The notes under the pieces were generated by a model. The model was not told the DNA's origin, searched no databases, and saw only the letters and a list, made by a program, of their open reading frames with translations. A stretch of DNA of 64,000 bases from contig JALIHJ010000037.1 of the NCBI GenBank assembly GCA_022984795.1, forward strand, positions 124,001 to 188,000, read 5' to 3'. Shown here piece by piece: positions 16,908 through 26,700 of the stretch. This DNA comes from Fabrea salina (Eukaryota; Ciliophora; Heterotrichea; Heterotrichida; Fabreidae). Each line of letters starts with the position of its first letter. Positions within the stretch are counted from its first letter, which is position 1. The position numbers and the translations under genes were made by a program.

Positions 16908-18660
16908 AATTAAAATTCAGAAATGGGTAATAAGTAACTCAGAACCAAATCCTTTAGAACTCCTCCAAGAAGAAATGCGCTCCGAAGAAACCCACATTAA
17001 AGTTAATGCTATTCACCAAATCCCTACAGTGGCCACAGTGATGGGCGCAGAGTCAGTCAGAACTGAACTTGTGCCTTACTTGTGGACTCTTATGAACGAA
17101 GAAGACGAAGTTTTGTTTGCACTAGCACAAGAACTAGGAAAACTATCTGCCTTTGCACCAGGCTCCACATTTGTACCTATGTTGGAGTCTCTAGCTAGCC
17201 TGGAAGAAACTGTAGTTAGGGAACAAGCCGTGGCCTCACTTTCCAAAGTAGCTGACTCGCTTCCTGACTCAGAAGTTATCTCTGTGTTGATTCCAGTTGT
17301 GTTGAAGTTAGCCCAGGCTGACAACTTTTCTTCAAGGATTTCTGCTTGTTCTTTGTTTGTGAGTGCTTTTCCCAGAGCTGGAAACGAAAAAGAAAAGTTG
17401 TGGAACAAATTTGTTGAGCTTAGTCACGAAGACACTCCTATGGTGAGACGCTCAGCAGTCAAGCAAATGGGAAAGATTGCCCAGACTCTTGAAAAGCAGT
17501 CCTTAGTAACAGACTTAGTGCCTGACTTACGGCAACTAGCTCAAGACGAACAAGACCAAGTGAGGATTCTGTGTGTGGAAACTATCCTGGAAATAGCTTC
17601 TTTGCTTAACAAAGAAGAAAACAAACTTCACACACTGCCAATTGTGCTTTTGATAGGCGAAGACAAGTCGTGGAGAGTGAGGTACCACTTCGCTGAAATG
17701 TTTCCCAGGGTAGTAAAGGCTTTTGGCAAAGAAATCACAGAAAGTTCCCTTATACAGACTTTTTCACAGTTACTTAGAGACACCGAAGCTGACGTTAAGT
17801 CCATTGCTTTGGACTCACTCAACGAGATTTACACTAGCATTTCTATTGAAAAGATCATGAGCTTCATATTTCCGAACTTAGAAACAATCATCAGTGACTA
17901 CTCACTGCCCCCCAAAGTAAGGAAAAACGCTGCCAGTGCTTTAGGAAACCTTTCTAAGGCTTTGAACAAAAACTTGTCGCTTGAAAAGCTGCTTCCGTCT
18001 GTCGTGAGTTTGCTCAAAGAAGAAACCAATTACGAGATTAAAATAAACTCTTTGGAGTCACTTAGAAACTTAGCTGAAGTCATAGGGAAAGACATGGTCA
18101 CACAAGAGTTGCTTAAACTCCTTAAAGAACAAGCTAAAGAAGCTCCACAATGGAGAGTCCGTGAAACGGTGTTTAAAGTAGTAGGTGAACTTTGCAAAGT
18201 ACTGGTTAGAGACAGTTCTTTTGAAGAGGTGTTTTCAAACGGAGACAACAGTTTCCAAGAAACATTTCTGCAGTTCTTAAGCGACTCAGTGTGCCAAGTG
18301 AGGGAAACCGGACTTAAAGTGCTGGAGGAGCTTTCTAGTCTGATGCCTTCTGAGTGGGTGAGCAGCGCCCTTTTGCCAAGACTAAAAGCTGCTTTTGAAG
18401 AGGACCTGAGTTACCTCCACAGAATCACCCTTCTGTGGGCTTTGAGCAAGGTAAAACTAAGCGGTGACGAGTTACTGCCGATTTTGACCAAAGCATCCAA
18501 AGACCCAGTTCCCAATGTAAGATTTGTAGTCTGTAAAGTGATTGGGCAGCACCAAGACAAACAAGCCTTCCAAGGGTAAAACTTACTTAGACTCTTACAA
18601 GAACTTTCCCGCGACAATGATAAGGACGTCAGGTACTTCGCGCACTTGGCGCTTAACTAA
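16900..18660 (+). CDS. Protein phosphatase 2A scaffold (A) subunit
   Basis: All-HEAT-repeat scaffold that joins catalytic and regulatory subunits of PP2A; 581 residues after splicing, against 589 in human PPP2R1A. HEAT repeats of about 39 residues run throughout, with typical helices ending VR or VRxxAxxxL (VREQAVASLSKVADSLP, VRRSAVKQMGKIAQTLE, VRILCVETILEIASLL). A 15-nt intron (18576-18590) near the 3' end restores the last 22 residues (LLQELSRDNDKDVRYFAHLALN), which match the conserved C-terminal repeat. The start ATG lies inside the 3' end of the RAD51-like gene (8-nt overlap), so its 5' leader must run through that gene's coding sequence. Confidence 0.93.
18576..18590 (+). other. 15-nt spliceosomal intron in the PP2A scaffold gene
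   Basis: GTAAAACTTACTTAG, phase 2, splitting the Gly codon GG/A. Retention would stop the frame at once (TAA across the donor). Removal adds the conserved C-terminal HEAT repeat. Confidence 0.92.
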
Positions 18661-18794
18661 GTAGAGCCATTTAAGTCTTAAGCTAGTCTGTTAAAAAGGC
18701 AACAATTATCCATTTTTAGCCCCCAGGCGCCCCGATAGACTAGACAAAATCATAATTGATTGGTTAGTTTTTCCCATTTTCAACTATAATAAAC
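18661..18794. other. 134-bp intergenic region, the longest in the window
   Basis: Lies between the PP2A scaffold and AT-hook genes on the same strand. It contains a C/G-rich patch (CCCCCAGGCGCCCCG, near 18720-18734) that is unusual here, and ends in the start-site motif TATAATAAAC. A weak 7-bp inverted repeat (CTAGTCT/AGACTAG, 18683-18689 and 18737-18743) is present. I see no tRNA or other known RNA. Confidence 0.5.
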
Positions 18795-19383
18795 ATGCGT
18801 TCAAAACCAGCTAAGAAAGCACGCAGGGGAAGGCCCAGAAAGAACATTTCCCTTTCGCAAATCAAAAAAGCAATCAACACGTTCATTTCCAGAACAGAAA
18901 AAATCGTTCGGAAAGTCAACCCTAATGCCCAAATTGTTGTGCCAGAGCCCAAAAGGAAACCGGGACGTCCGCGCAAGAAGCCTCGCGATCCATCAGAACA
19001 GCAAAGTGCCCGGATTATAACTCCCGTCTTCAGAGGTAAATGTTAGATAGTAGTTAGAAATCCAACTCGCTGAAATATCCGACAATGAGCCTTTAGAAGA
19101 AACCGATGACGAATTCTACAAGGAAATGCACGACCCCAAAGAAAACATAGAAGGACTGCTGCGTTACAGGCCGGACCTCCGCAAAGTCAAGTCAAATGGA
19201 AGGAGCACACTAGGCGTCCACATGGAGGGAAAAACCAAACAGAACCTACAGCAGAACCTCGAGATTCTGGAACGTTTCCTCCCGCCAGACACTATGCAGG
19301 AATATGCACTCGAGGGCGTAGACCTACTACCTTACCCCACTTCTGAACAAGAAAATAATCTTGTAATTAAGTTTAAATCATAG
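18795..19383 (+). CDS. Small AT-hook DNA-binding protein (two exons proposed)
   Basis: A proposed 188-residue protein. Exon 1 (18795-19035) encodes two AT-hooks, RRGRPRK near residue 10 and PGRPRKK near 57, separated by a predicted helix (SLSQIKKAINTFISRTEKIV). AT-hooks bind the minor groove of AT-rich DNA. The frame closes at 19046, and a second open frame resumes downstream to 19383 with an acidic, then helical region (EISDNEPLEETDDEFYKEM; LEILERFLPPDTMQEYALEG). Of the three TAG acceptors after the GTAAAT donor (15, 18 and 22 nt), only the 22-nt intron 19036-19057 joins the frames, giving PVFRE-IQLAEIS. If the intron is wrong, exon 1 alone gives an 83-residue protein. Arg CGC/CGA and Pro CCG codons are more frequent than in neighbours. 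Confidence 0.65.
19036..19057 (+). other. Proposed 22-nt intron in the AT-hook gene
   Basis: Starts GTAAATGTTAGATAG, which alone would be a good 15-nt intron, then runs through TAGTTAG. The 15- and 18-nt versions lead to stops; only the 22-nt version keeps the frame open. It is longer than the other introns here, so confidence is moderate. Confidence 0.5.
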
Positions 19384-19429
19384 TTACAAATGGAGGGTTA
19401 CTATTTAAATTGAGTGTGTTAGAATAAAA

Positions 19430-20704
19430 ATGAACTCTAATGCCCAAGCACAACTGGAGTACTATACTTCGCAGTTGAGTTACTTCAAAAAAATGCTTAA
19501 GTTCTTCAGAAAAGCTCAGGAAGCATTTGGTGTCAAGTTAAATTCCAAAGAGTCTTTAGGTTCAATTGAAGGAGTAATTGAACAACTATCTTTTGACGCG
19601 CAAAAATTGGAACACTTGCTAGATAGTAAAAAGTCCCAGTGCGCACTCCAAGAAGCACTGGAAAGCTCCAAGAAGTCTTTTGAAAGCAACTGCAAGTTCC
19701 AAAGCGAGTCCGAGGAACTGCTTCAATTAGGGAAAGAAAGACTTAGCATGACTAAAGAAGACCAAACACTCTACTCTGAAAAACTTAACGAAGTCAACTT
19801 AAGCATAACTCAACAAACTCAGGAACTCAAAAAAGCACTTTTTAAGTTTAAAGTTTCTAGACAAGCCAAAAAACACACTGAAAACCTAGAAATGCAAACC
19901 CAAGAAACCATTTCAAAACTAAAACTGGGTTCCAAAAGCACCATCCAGAAACTCAAACCTCTTTATGAACTCTGGAAGGCACTTGTCTCCCAAATAAACC
20001 AAACTAAAGCAGAAATCTCAAAAATCAACTGTGAAACCAGTGAAAAAAAAGTTAACTTGAAGTCATACGAAGAAGAACTGTTCACTATCAACATGCGAAT
20101 TCAAGAAAAGCAACAGACCCAACAAAAGCTTACAACCGCTAAAAAAAAACTAGAACTGAGCTACGAAAACCACATGCGCAAAGCTTCAGAGTACCCTATT
20201 CTCCTAGAAACCACAGAAACCCAAATAACCCAACTCAAAAACCTTCACTCAGAACTACTTCTCAAACTCAAAACCCAAAACACTGACTTGAACCAACTAA
20301 AAGAAGACATTTCTCAGGTATTTTCTGAGAACACTTCTTTCAAGAAAACACAGTGCCAACTCTTCAGACTCCAGAAAATCTGGGACACCTTTAAGTTAGC
20401 AGTTTCTGTGCAAAAGCTCAGAAACCAGCACTTAGAAAACATAAACCAAGAAGTCCAAGACTACTCTAGTCTGCTAGAAGCACAAAACTCCAAAGAACTC
20501 GAAGACCTTGAAAAAACTCTTAGTTCCAACAAAAAACCTAGCAAACCCAAAAAACCCCGCAAAAAGAAACAAAGCAAAAAGTCTGAACAAGTCCAAAGAA
20601 GAAGGACCAACCGAGAGTCCAGCCTTGCCGAGACCTTTTACAACATTACTTCTGTAAGAGACCTTCCCCGGGACCCTTCTCTTTCAGATGCCTTTTTCCA
20701 TTAG
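19430..20704 (+). CDS. Coiled-coil protein with basic C-terminus, function unknown
   Basis: 424 residues, not recognised. The N-terminal 60 residues are hydrophobic-helical (LEYYTSQLSYFKKMLKFFRK). Residues about 70-360 form long coiled coils rich in Gln, Lys, Leu and Ser (LNEVNLSITQQTQELKKALF). The tail has a Lys/Pro run (KKPSKPKKPRKKKQSKKSE), a likely nuclear localisation or nucleic-acid contact signal, and ends in an acidic-aromatic stretch (DPSLSDAFFH). A kinetochore, chromatin or cytoskeletal role would fit but cannot be told apart. It lies 11 bp upstream of the PheRS gene on the same strand. The stop is TAG. Confidence 0.75.
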   Translation: MNSNAQAQLEYYTSQLSYFKKMLKFFRKAQEAFGVKLNSKESLGSIEGVIEQLSFDAQKLEHLLDSKKSQCALQEALESSKKSFESNCKFQSESEELLQLGKERLSMTKEDQTLYSEKLNEVNLSITQQTQELKKALFKFKVSRQAKKHTENLEMQTQETISKLKLGSKSTIQKLKPLYELWKALVSQINQTKAEISKINCETSEKKVNLKSYEEELFTINMRIQEKQQTQQKLTTAKKKLELSYENHMRKASEYPILLETTETQITQLKNLHSELLLKLKTQNTDLNQLKEDISQVFSENTSFKKTQCQLFRLQKIWDTFKLAVSVQKLRNQHLENINQEVQDYSSLLEAQNSKELEDLEKTLSSNKKPSKPKKPRKKKQSKKSEQVQRRRTNRESSLAETFYNITSVRDLPRDPSLSDAFFH

Positions 20705-20715
20705 TTTAGTATAAT

Positions 20716-21786
20716 ATGACTTCTAACATCTCCCCCAAAATACTAGAACTCACCCAAAGAAAACTTCTTCTGAAGCCCCACCACCCACTTTCTATCCTTA
20801 AACAGAAAATTTACGAGTTTTTCCACAGAAACTACCCTAACACGTTTACTACTGAGGACAACTTTGACCCCAAAGTGCCTGTTAAAAACAACTTTGACCT
20901 TCTACTAATTCCAGAAAACCACCCTAGTCGTTCCCTCAGCGACACTTACTACTTTGACCCAGACACAGTGCTCCGCACCCACACAACTGCCCACGACTTC
21001 CACATGCTTTCGAAGTACAACGCTTTTTTGCTAGCAGGGGATGTATACAGAAGGGACGAAATCGACGCAAAACACTACCCAGCTTTTCACCAACTTGAAG
21101 GAGGGCGTGTGTGGAAGCTTTCAGAGTTAGGGTTATCTACTTACGAACAAGGCACAAAGTACGCAGTTGAAGAACTCAAAACTACACTTGAAAGCCTTGC
21201 AAAAGAAGTGTTTGGCAACGTAGAAATGCGCTGGAACGAAGAGTACTTCCCTTTCACAGACCCAAGTTTAGAACTTGAAATTAGGTGGATGGACGACTGG
21301 CTAGAAATACTTGGGTGTGGGGCTTACAAAAAACAAGTATTGCTAAACGCTGGAAGGGACGAAGAAACTTTTGGGTGGGCTTTTGGACTAGGACTTGAAA
21401 GGTGGGCCATGAAGGTGTTTGAGATACCAGACATAAGACTGTTTTGGACTGAAGACGAAAGATTCAATACCCAGTTTTCTGCAGAAAAAGGGTTCAGTAA
21501 GTTCACACCCTACTCAAGGTACCCTGTTTGTTACAAAGACATTAGTTTTTGGGTGCCTGAGTCCTTTGCAGAAAACGACTTTTTTGAAGTAGTCAGGAAC
21601 GTTGGCGGGGACTTGGTAGAAAAAGTTGACAAAATTGACTGCTTCACTAAGAACGGAAGAACGAGTTACTGCTACCGAATTAACTACAGAAGCATGGACC
21701 GGTCACTAACTAACGAAGAAATAGACCAACTTCAGTTTCAGTTAAGAGACTTACTGCCTAAGCAGCTAAGCGTAGAACTAAGATAA
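20716..21786 (+). CDS. Mitochondrial phenylalanyl-tRNA synthetase
   Basis: Monomeric organellar PheRS that charges tRNA-Phe, 356 residues. The class II catalytic core shows motif 2 (AGDVYRRDEIDAKHYPAFHQLEG) and motif 3 (WAFGLGLERWAMKVFEIPDIR). The C-terminal ferredoxin-fold anticodon-binding domain starts near FTPYSRYPVCYKDISFW and ends LPKQLSVELR, as in human FARS2. No clear cleavable presequence is visible: the N-terminus is MTSNISPKILELTQRKLLL, which could be a short import helix. The stop TAA (21784-21786) is followed at once by the ATG of eIF4E. Confidence 0.95.
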   Translation: MTSNISPKILELTQRKLLLKPHHPLSILKQKIYEFFHRNYPNTFTTEDNFDPKVPVKNNFDLLLIPENHPSRSLSDTYYFDPDTVLRTHTTAHDFHMLSKYNAFLLAGDVYRRDEIDAKHYPAFHQLEGGRVWKLSELGLSTYEQGTKYAVEELKTTLESLAKEVFGNVEMRWNEEYFPFTDPSLELEIRWMDDWLEILGCGAYKKQVLLNAGRDEETFGWAFGLGLERWAMKVFEIPDIRLFWTEDERFNTQFSAEKGFSKFTPYSRYPVCYKDISFWVPESFAENDFFEVVRNVGGDLVEKVDKIDCFTKNGRTSYCYRINYRSMDRSLTNEEIDQLQFQLRDLLPKQLSVELR

Positions 21787-22344
21787 ATGGAATACCCCCT
21801 CGAAAGGACCTGGACTCTGTGGGAAACCTTAAGGGGAAGAGTTGACCAGCGCCACGAAATCTACAGAAACAACACTAAAGCACTAGGAGAGTTTTCAACC
21901 CTGCACGAGTTCTGGCAGTACTGGCACTACATCGACCATTCAGACCCCCACTACTTGTTTTCTAAGATATTTACTGAAGAAGCAGCAAGTGTAGAAGCAG
22001 TGTGTATATTTGAACAAGGAATTGAACCAGCTTGGGAAGACCCAGTTAACGTGGAAGGCTGTGACATTTCAGTGCGGAAGAAATTCGACCCTCAAAAACT
22101 GAAAGAGTTCTGGAACAAGTTAGTGTTCAGCATTATTGGAGAAACTCTGCCTTTCAGTGAAGAAGTAGCTGGCTGCAGGATAGTTGACAAGGTGCCTTTT
22201 TACAAAGTTGAGTTGTGGTGGAAAACCGACCTTAGTGATGAGTCGAACACCGAGAAAAGACTTAAGGTAGAACAGGCACTGCTAGGAGTGTTTGACTTCA
22301 AAATAGAAAGCAAAGAACTTAGAGTTAGTAACCATAAACAGTAA
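21787..22344 (+). CDS. Translation initiation factor eIF4E family (possibly 4EHP-like)
   Basis: mRNA cap-binding protein, 185 residues. The fold is recognisable: HEFWQYWHYIDHS (dorsal helix with the 4E-BP/4G-contact Trp), PAWEDPVNVEGC with the second cap-sandwich Trp as in human W102, and LKEFWNKLVFSIIGETLPF followed by VELWWKT. At the place of human W56 the sequence appears to read HEIYRNN, so the first cap-stacking residue may be Tyr, as in class II eIF4E (4EHP). This depends on an alignment I made by eye. ATG follows the PheRS stop with no spacer. Confidence 0.88.
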   Translation: MEYPLERTWTLWETLRGRVDQRHEIYRNNTKALGEFSTLHEFWQYWHYIDHSDPHYLFSKIFTEEAASVEAVCIFEQGIEPAWEDPVNVEGCDISVRKKFDPQKLKEFWNKLVFSIIGETLPFSEEVAGCRIVDKVPFYKVELWWKTDLSDESNTEKRLKVEQALLGVFDFKIESKELRVSNHKQ

Positions 22345-22365
22345 TGTAATTATTTAAATTGCAAG

Positions 22366-23757
22366 ATGAAAAGAGAAGAGCTGGACGACGAAACCAGGAG
22401 CATCAAAAAGAGAAGCGAAGACTTAAGTGACAAACTAACTGCTATGAAAAAGCTCCTGAGCAACATGGGTAACGGAAAGCTGTTAAAAGACATCGAAAAG
22501 GAGTACCAAGAATTTATGAAGAACCAAGAACTCGATAGCACTTACGAATTCACACCCAGAAGACCCTACCGAAACAAAGAGTACAACCTTGGGGACCTAG
22601 AAACTACCAATCGCCAAACTAAACTTGCTAGGTACGCTGGCAAGTCTAGACTTAACTCTTCGCTCTACGAAGCCCATACCCAAGTGAACAAAACACGTGC
22701 AGGCAAAGAAGAAACTTTCCGTTACTACTCCACAGCAGCAGCTACTCCTACTCCAGTCCGCCGAGTCCAAAAGCACAGAAGCCTCAACAGTGACTCTTAC
22801 GAAACCAAAAGACTGCCTCACGTGTCTGTAATCAGTGGCAAGGTAGAGGAAGCCCTGGATTTGCCTTCCTACAGACAATTCCTCAAAGGAAAGATCCCTA
22901 TGAACAAGATCGTCCAAAAAGAGTCTCTTCTCAAAAAGTTCGAAGACTGTTCAGAGTCTATAGAAAACAGCAAGTACGAAATGGAAGGACTTGCTATTTT
23001 CTGCAATAAAAATAAAGGAGTTCCTTGGAACATTGACAGGAAAGTGCTTTTAAAGTTAGGAATGAACCCTGGAAAGCAAGCTTCGATCATTAAAGCTTAC
23101 AATGATAAGCACGGGTACTCAAATGAAGGGCACAGACAACTAGAAAACAGAAGAAGCACCAATATTTCTTCGTTAGCTTCGCCTAAGTTAACCAAAAGGC
23201 AACTCCAAACCAGGAACTCTAAAGACTTAAACCTAGATCCAAGCCAAAGAAGAGCTAAAAGCATCAACGACAACTACGGAATCCTAGGAAGGGACCCCAA
23301 AGAACTAGTAGAAAGGTGCACTTCTCGCTTCAAAAAGTCCCAAGAAAACGAAGAAGTCAAACTCATCCACATCATTGAACGCATGAAACAGGACAAGCCC
23401 ATTATTATGCGTCAAAAAGCAGGACTGATCTTTTCTGACCAAGAAAAGTATAGAGACCCTATTCACTCTCTCAACAAGTTCGAAGAGTACAAAAGAATAG
23501 TGGAAGTCGACAGAAAGTCTAGAGTGGAAAAAAACAAGTCCCAGGCTGTGATTTACACAGACATGCTCACTCACCTTAAAAAGAGAAAAGACACTCCTAA
23601 GGGCGCTGAAATCAAACTTCTGGAACTCATTAAAGGGATGCTTGAAGGAGGCTGGGTCTTAGACAACGAACTGCTTGACCAGATCCAAGATAACATTTCT
23701 GAAGACGAAAGATCGCAAATCCAAGAACTAGTGAGCATCATTAAAAGTTACCTTTAA
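22366..23757 (+). CDS. Basic protein of unknown function
   Basis: 463 residues, not recognised. It starts with a charged helix (MKREELDDETRSIKKRSEDL). The middle is disordered and rich in Arg, Tyr, Ser and Asn (YEFTPRRPYRNKEYNLGD). A compact region lies near 195-260 (CSESIENSKYEMEGLAIFCN, VPWNIDRKVLLKLGMNPGKQ). A helical C-terminus follows (IKLLELIKGMLEGGWVLDNELLDQI). It might be cytoskeletal. It is convergent with the large surface-protein gene, with one base between the stops. Confidence 0.75.
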   Translation: MKREELDDETRSIKKRSEDLSDKLTAMKKLLSNMGNGKLLKDIEKEYQEFMKNQELDSTYEFTPRRPYRNKEYNLGDLETTNRQTKLARYAGKSRLNSSLYEAHTQVNKTRAGKEETFRYYSTAAATPTPVRRVQKHRSLNSDSYETKRLPHVSVISGKVEEALDLPSYRQFLKGKIPMNKIVQKESLLKKFEDCSESIENSKYEMEGLAIFCNKNKGVPWNIDRKVLLKLGMNPGKQASIIKAYNDKHGYSNEGHRQLENRRSTNISSLASPKLTKRQLQTRNSKDLNLDPSQRRAKSINDNYGILGRDPKELVERCTSRFKKSQENEEVKLIHIIERMKQDKPIIMRQKAGLIFSDQEKYRDPIHSLNKFEEYKRIVEVDRKSRVEKNKSQAVIYTDMLTHLKKRKDTPKGAEIKLLELIKGMLEGGWVLDNELLDQIQDNISEDERSQIQELVSIIKSYL

Positions 23758-23758
23758 C

Positions 23759-26700
23759 TTATTTTTTCCTTCTAAAGTACCATCTTGGGTCTGTTTCAGG
23801 TAGTTCTTCAACTGGATTTCTGTTTTTAGTAGTTTTCTCGCTTAATTGGTCATAAGTTTTCTTAAGTAGTTCTGAAACAGCTTTTACAAACAGACAAACA
23901 GAAGCTATGATATGCACTGCAAGAACTGCTAGAGTCAAGTAAAAAACAATGTTTTCCACTAGTTGAATTGAGTCTTTTTGTTCATTCAAAAAATAAGTAA
24001 CCAAACAAAATATTCCAAAGATTCCAAACTCGCCTAGTGAGTTAGAAACCTCAAGCAGAGGCATGGTATAGGGACTACAAAACACAACGTACCCAAAAAA
24101 GCTAAACATAAAGCCAATGTTTGTCAGGGCCTGGAAGACGGGGTAAGTCTGCATCAAAATCAAGTTAAGAGAGTACAGAAGTCTTTTTAGCATATACAAA
24201 GTGTAGAAGTACTTAGCTGACTCTTGGTTTGGCTTAAACTCCTCATAAAGAGGACCCCACTTGTTATAAAACCAAGACTCATCTGAAAGTCTTTGGATTT
24301 CATCAGTGCTTTTTCTAGTGAACCTGCAAGTTAAAACCAAGAACCCTACTAGAAACACACTAACTAAGATTGCTGAAGTAAAGCTAACCACAGTTCCTGC
24401 GTTATCAAAAGAAGTGTAGAATTGAACTAAGCTAGTAACTCCTAAAGGCAAGTAACTCAGCAAGGCAAACCTTAGCATAAGTCCGTACCTGTATCGTTTT
24501 AACGGAACTTTGAGTTCTGTGATTAACTTGGATAAGCCCCACAAAATAACACAAACCACCAACAAAGTCAATAAAGCAGTAATAGGTCCTCCTGAGTTAA
24601 GCAAAAACAAACTTGAAACGTACCCGTAATCTGAAGCTTTTCGGTGCTTGGAAGGGCTAGTTTCTTCACTAAGTATAACTCCAAACAAGTTAGGCAAGTA
24701 CTTGAAAACTCTGAAAGTTTTGTAAAATGCCACTAAAAAAGGAGTCAAAGGGTTGTTTGAAATTGGAATGTAGGCCAGAATTTGAAGGGTGCTTAAAATA
24801 GACATAAAGCAAGAGCCATTCATACTTAAAATCGAAAGGGCCAAACTAGTCACTGACACACCCAAAACAAGGTTTTCACCTATGCGAGTACCCTTTTGAG
24901 TGGGTTCTTTTTCAGGGTCGTATTCGTAAAGCGTGCCACTTAAAGACTTATTGAACAAAAACTTGCTGTCTACATCCCTGAGTTCTGAAACAAACTTTAA
25001 AGTCAAGTTTTCACCTTTTTCTATAAAGTCTTTAGAGTCTAAGCTTATGCTATAGCTGAAATTGAGCTCTTTTCCCATGCTGTAGCTGAACTCAATGCTT
25101 TGAGTTTCAAGAGTGATTTTGTAGTCATCAGTGGTTAAATTTCTGTTTAACTGACTTGTAAAAGTTAAGTTTAAGTAGTTGCTTTCTCTCACTTCTAAGG
25201 TTGCGTAAAAGTACTGCTTCTCGCATATAGATCCAGTCCAAAGGTACCCTGGATCACACTTGCACCCTGAATCACTTGTAAGTGAAGCATGCTCTATACA
25301 CTCAGTGCAGAAGTACTCACTTAGGCAAGTCTTGCAAGGTTTTTTGCACTCTAAGCAATTATTGCTTAGAAGATAAGTTCCACTTGGGCAAATACAAGCC
25401 TCTGAGTTCCAACTCCAGTAAAAAGGGTTGTTGCACTCACAACCAGTCACATTAGAAGCTCTGTTAATGCACTCTGAGCAATTAGCTTCATAGTCAGAAC
25501 ACTTGTAACACTGTTGGTCTTGGCACAAGTTACAGGTCATATCTTTTCTTACACAGCCTTGCAACTGACAGTTTTTTTCACACTCCACACACTCAAACCC
25601 GTCCCAGTAAGACTCAATTCCGCAGTTGGGTAGGCAAGTCTGGTTTAACTCTAAAGGGCAATGGCTGCAGTCTGCACACTCAGTCCTAACTAAGTCACTA
25701 GCAAAAGAGTTGTAAATCTTTATGTCCCAAATAAACCCTAAGTAATCAGTTCCCACTCTAAAGCTAAAAGAGTAGCTTGAGTCACTAAACCAGCCGCTTT
25801 CAACTACTGAAGTTAAAGTAGAGTTATTCCAGATTTCAATGAAGTATTGGGAAGAACTTACATATGCTTTGGCAGCTAAAAAGTTCCACCCAGAGTCATC
25901 AAGTGAACTGCCCACTGCTTTGGAACTACCTGATGTAAGCTTTAAGTCTAACTCAGGAGAGTAGTTGTCAATGCCTAAGCAAAAAAAGGTTTGGCCTGAA
26001 TCCTTTTTGCAAATAATACTTCCTGAGCCTTTGATAGGCCTTACCCAAGCAGATACTGTGAAAGCATGCGATAAAACTAAAAGAGGAGTTGAACTTGAGG
26101 AGTGAGGAGGCAGCTGCATGTAAGAAACACCTGTAAAGTAGTAGCCTCTGTCTTTAGCGGCATAAGGGTCAAAGTCTCCGTATTCAGGATAAAACTGGTT
26201 ATCTTCTCCAGTTAGCACAGGAATTGAGTTTCTTAAGTCGTAAACAATATCTTCAATCTTGACAGGGTTTAAATGGAACACAAAGTCACTTTCACTGTGA
26301 ACTAGCACACAACTCCCAGAAGACTCTTTGTAGCCTGTAGGACAAGAAGCCACACACACACTTTGCAGAAGGTAATGCCCACTGGAGCACTTAAAGCAAC
26401 TATCAAAGCTACTTGAGGAGCAAGCATCACAGTTAGCTGTGCACCCAAAGCACTGTTCATTGTCTTCAAAGTAAGCAGTGTTGCACTTACAGGTTCCAGA
26501 AGTGTCACTTGAGTCATCCTTGCAATTTTCACAACCAGCTCCAAAAGTACTGCAGACCCTGCAAAGTTTATCCTGGCACAAGTTGCAACTTTGCGACTCC
26601 ACACAGCCGTAGGGGCAAGAGTTGCAGACGTTACAAGAATTATAAGCACCACCTGTCCAGAACTGGTCTATGTCACAAGAAACTATGCAATTGGTATCTG

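Noticed and set aside
18683-18743. 7-bp inverted repeat around the C/G-rich patch, possible small RNA or terminator
   Set aside because: The stem is short, the loop is about 47 nt and no tRNA arms or snRNA boxes are visible; too weak to call.
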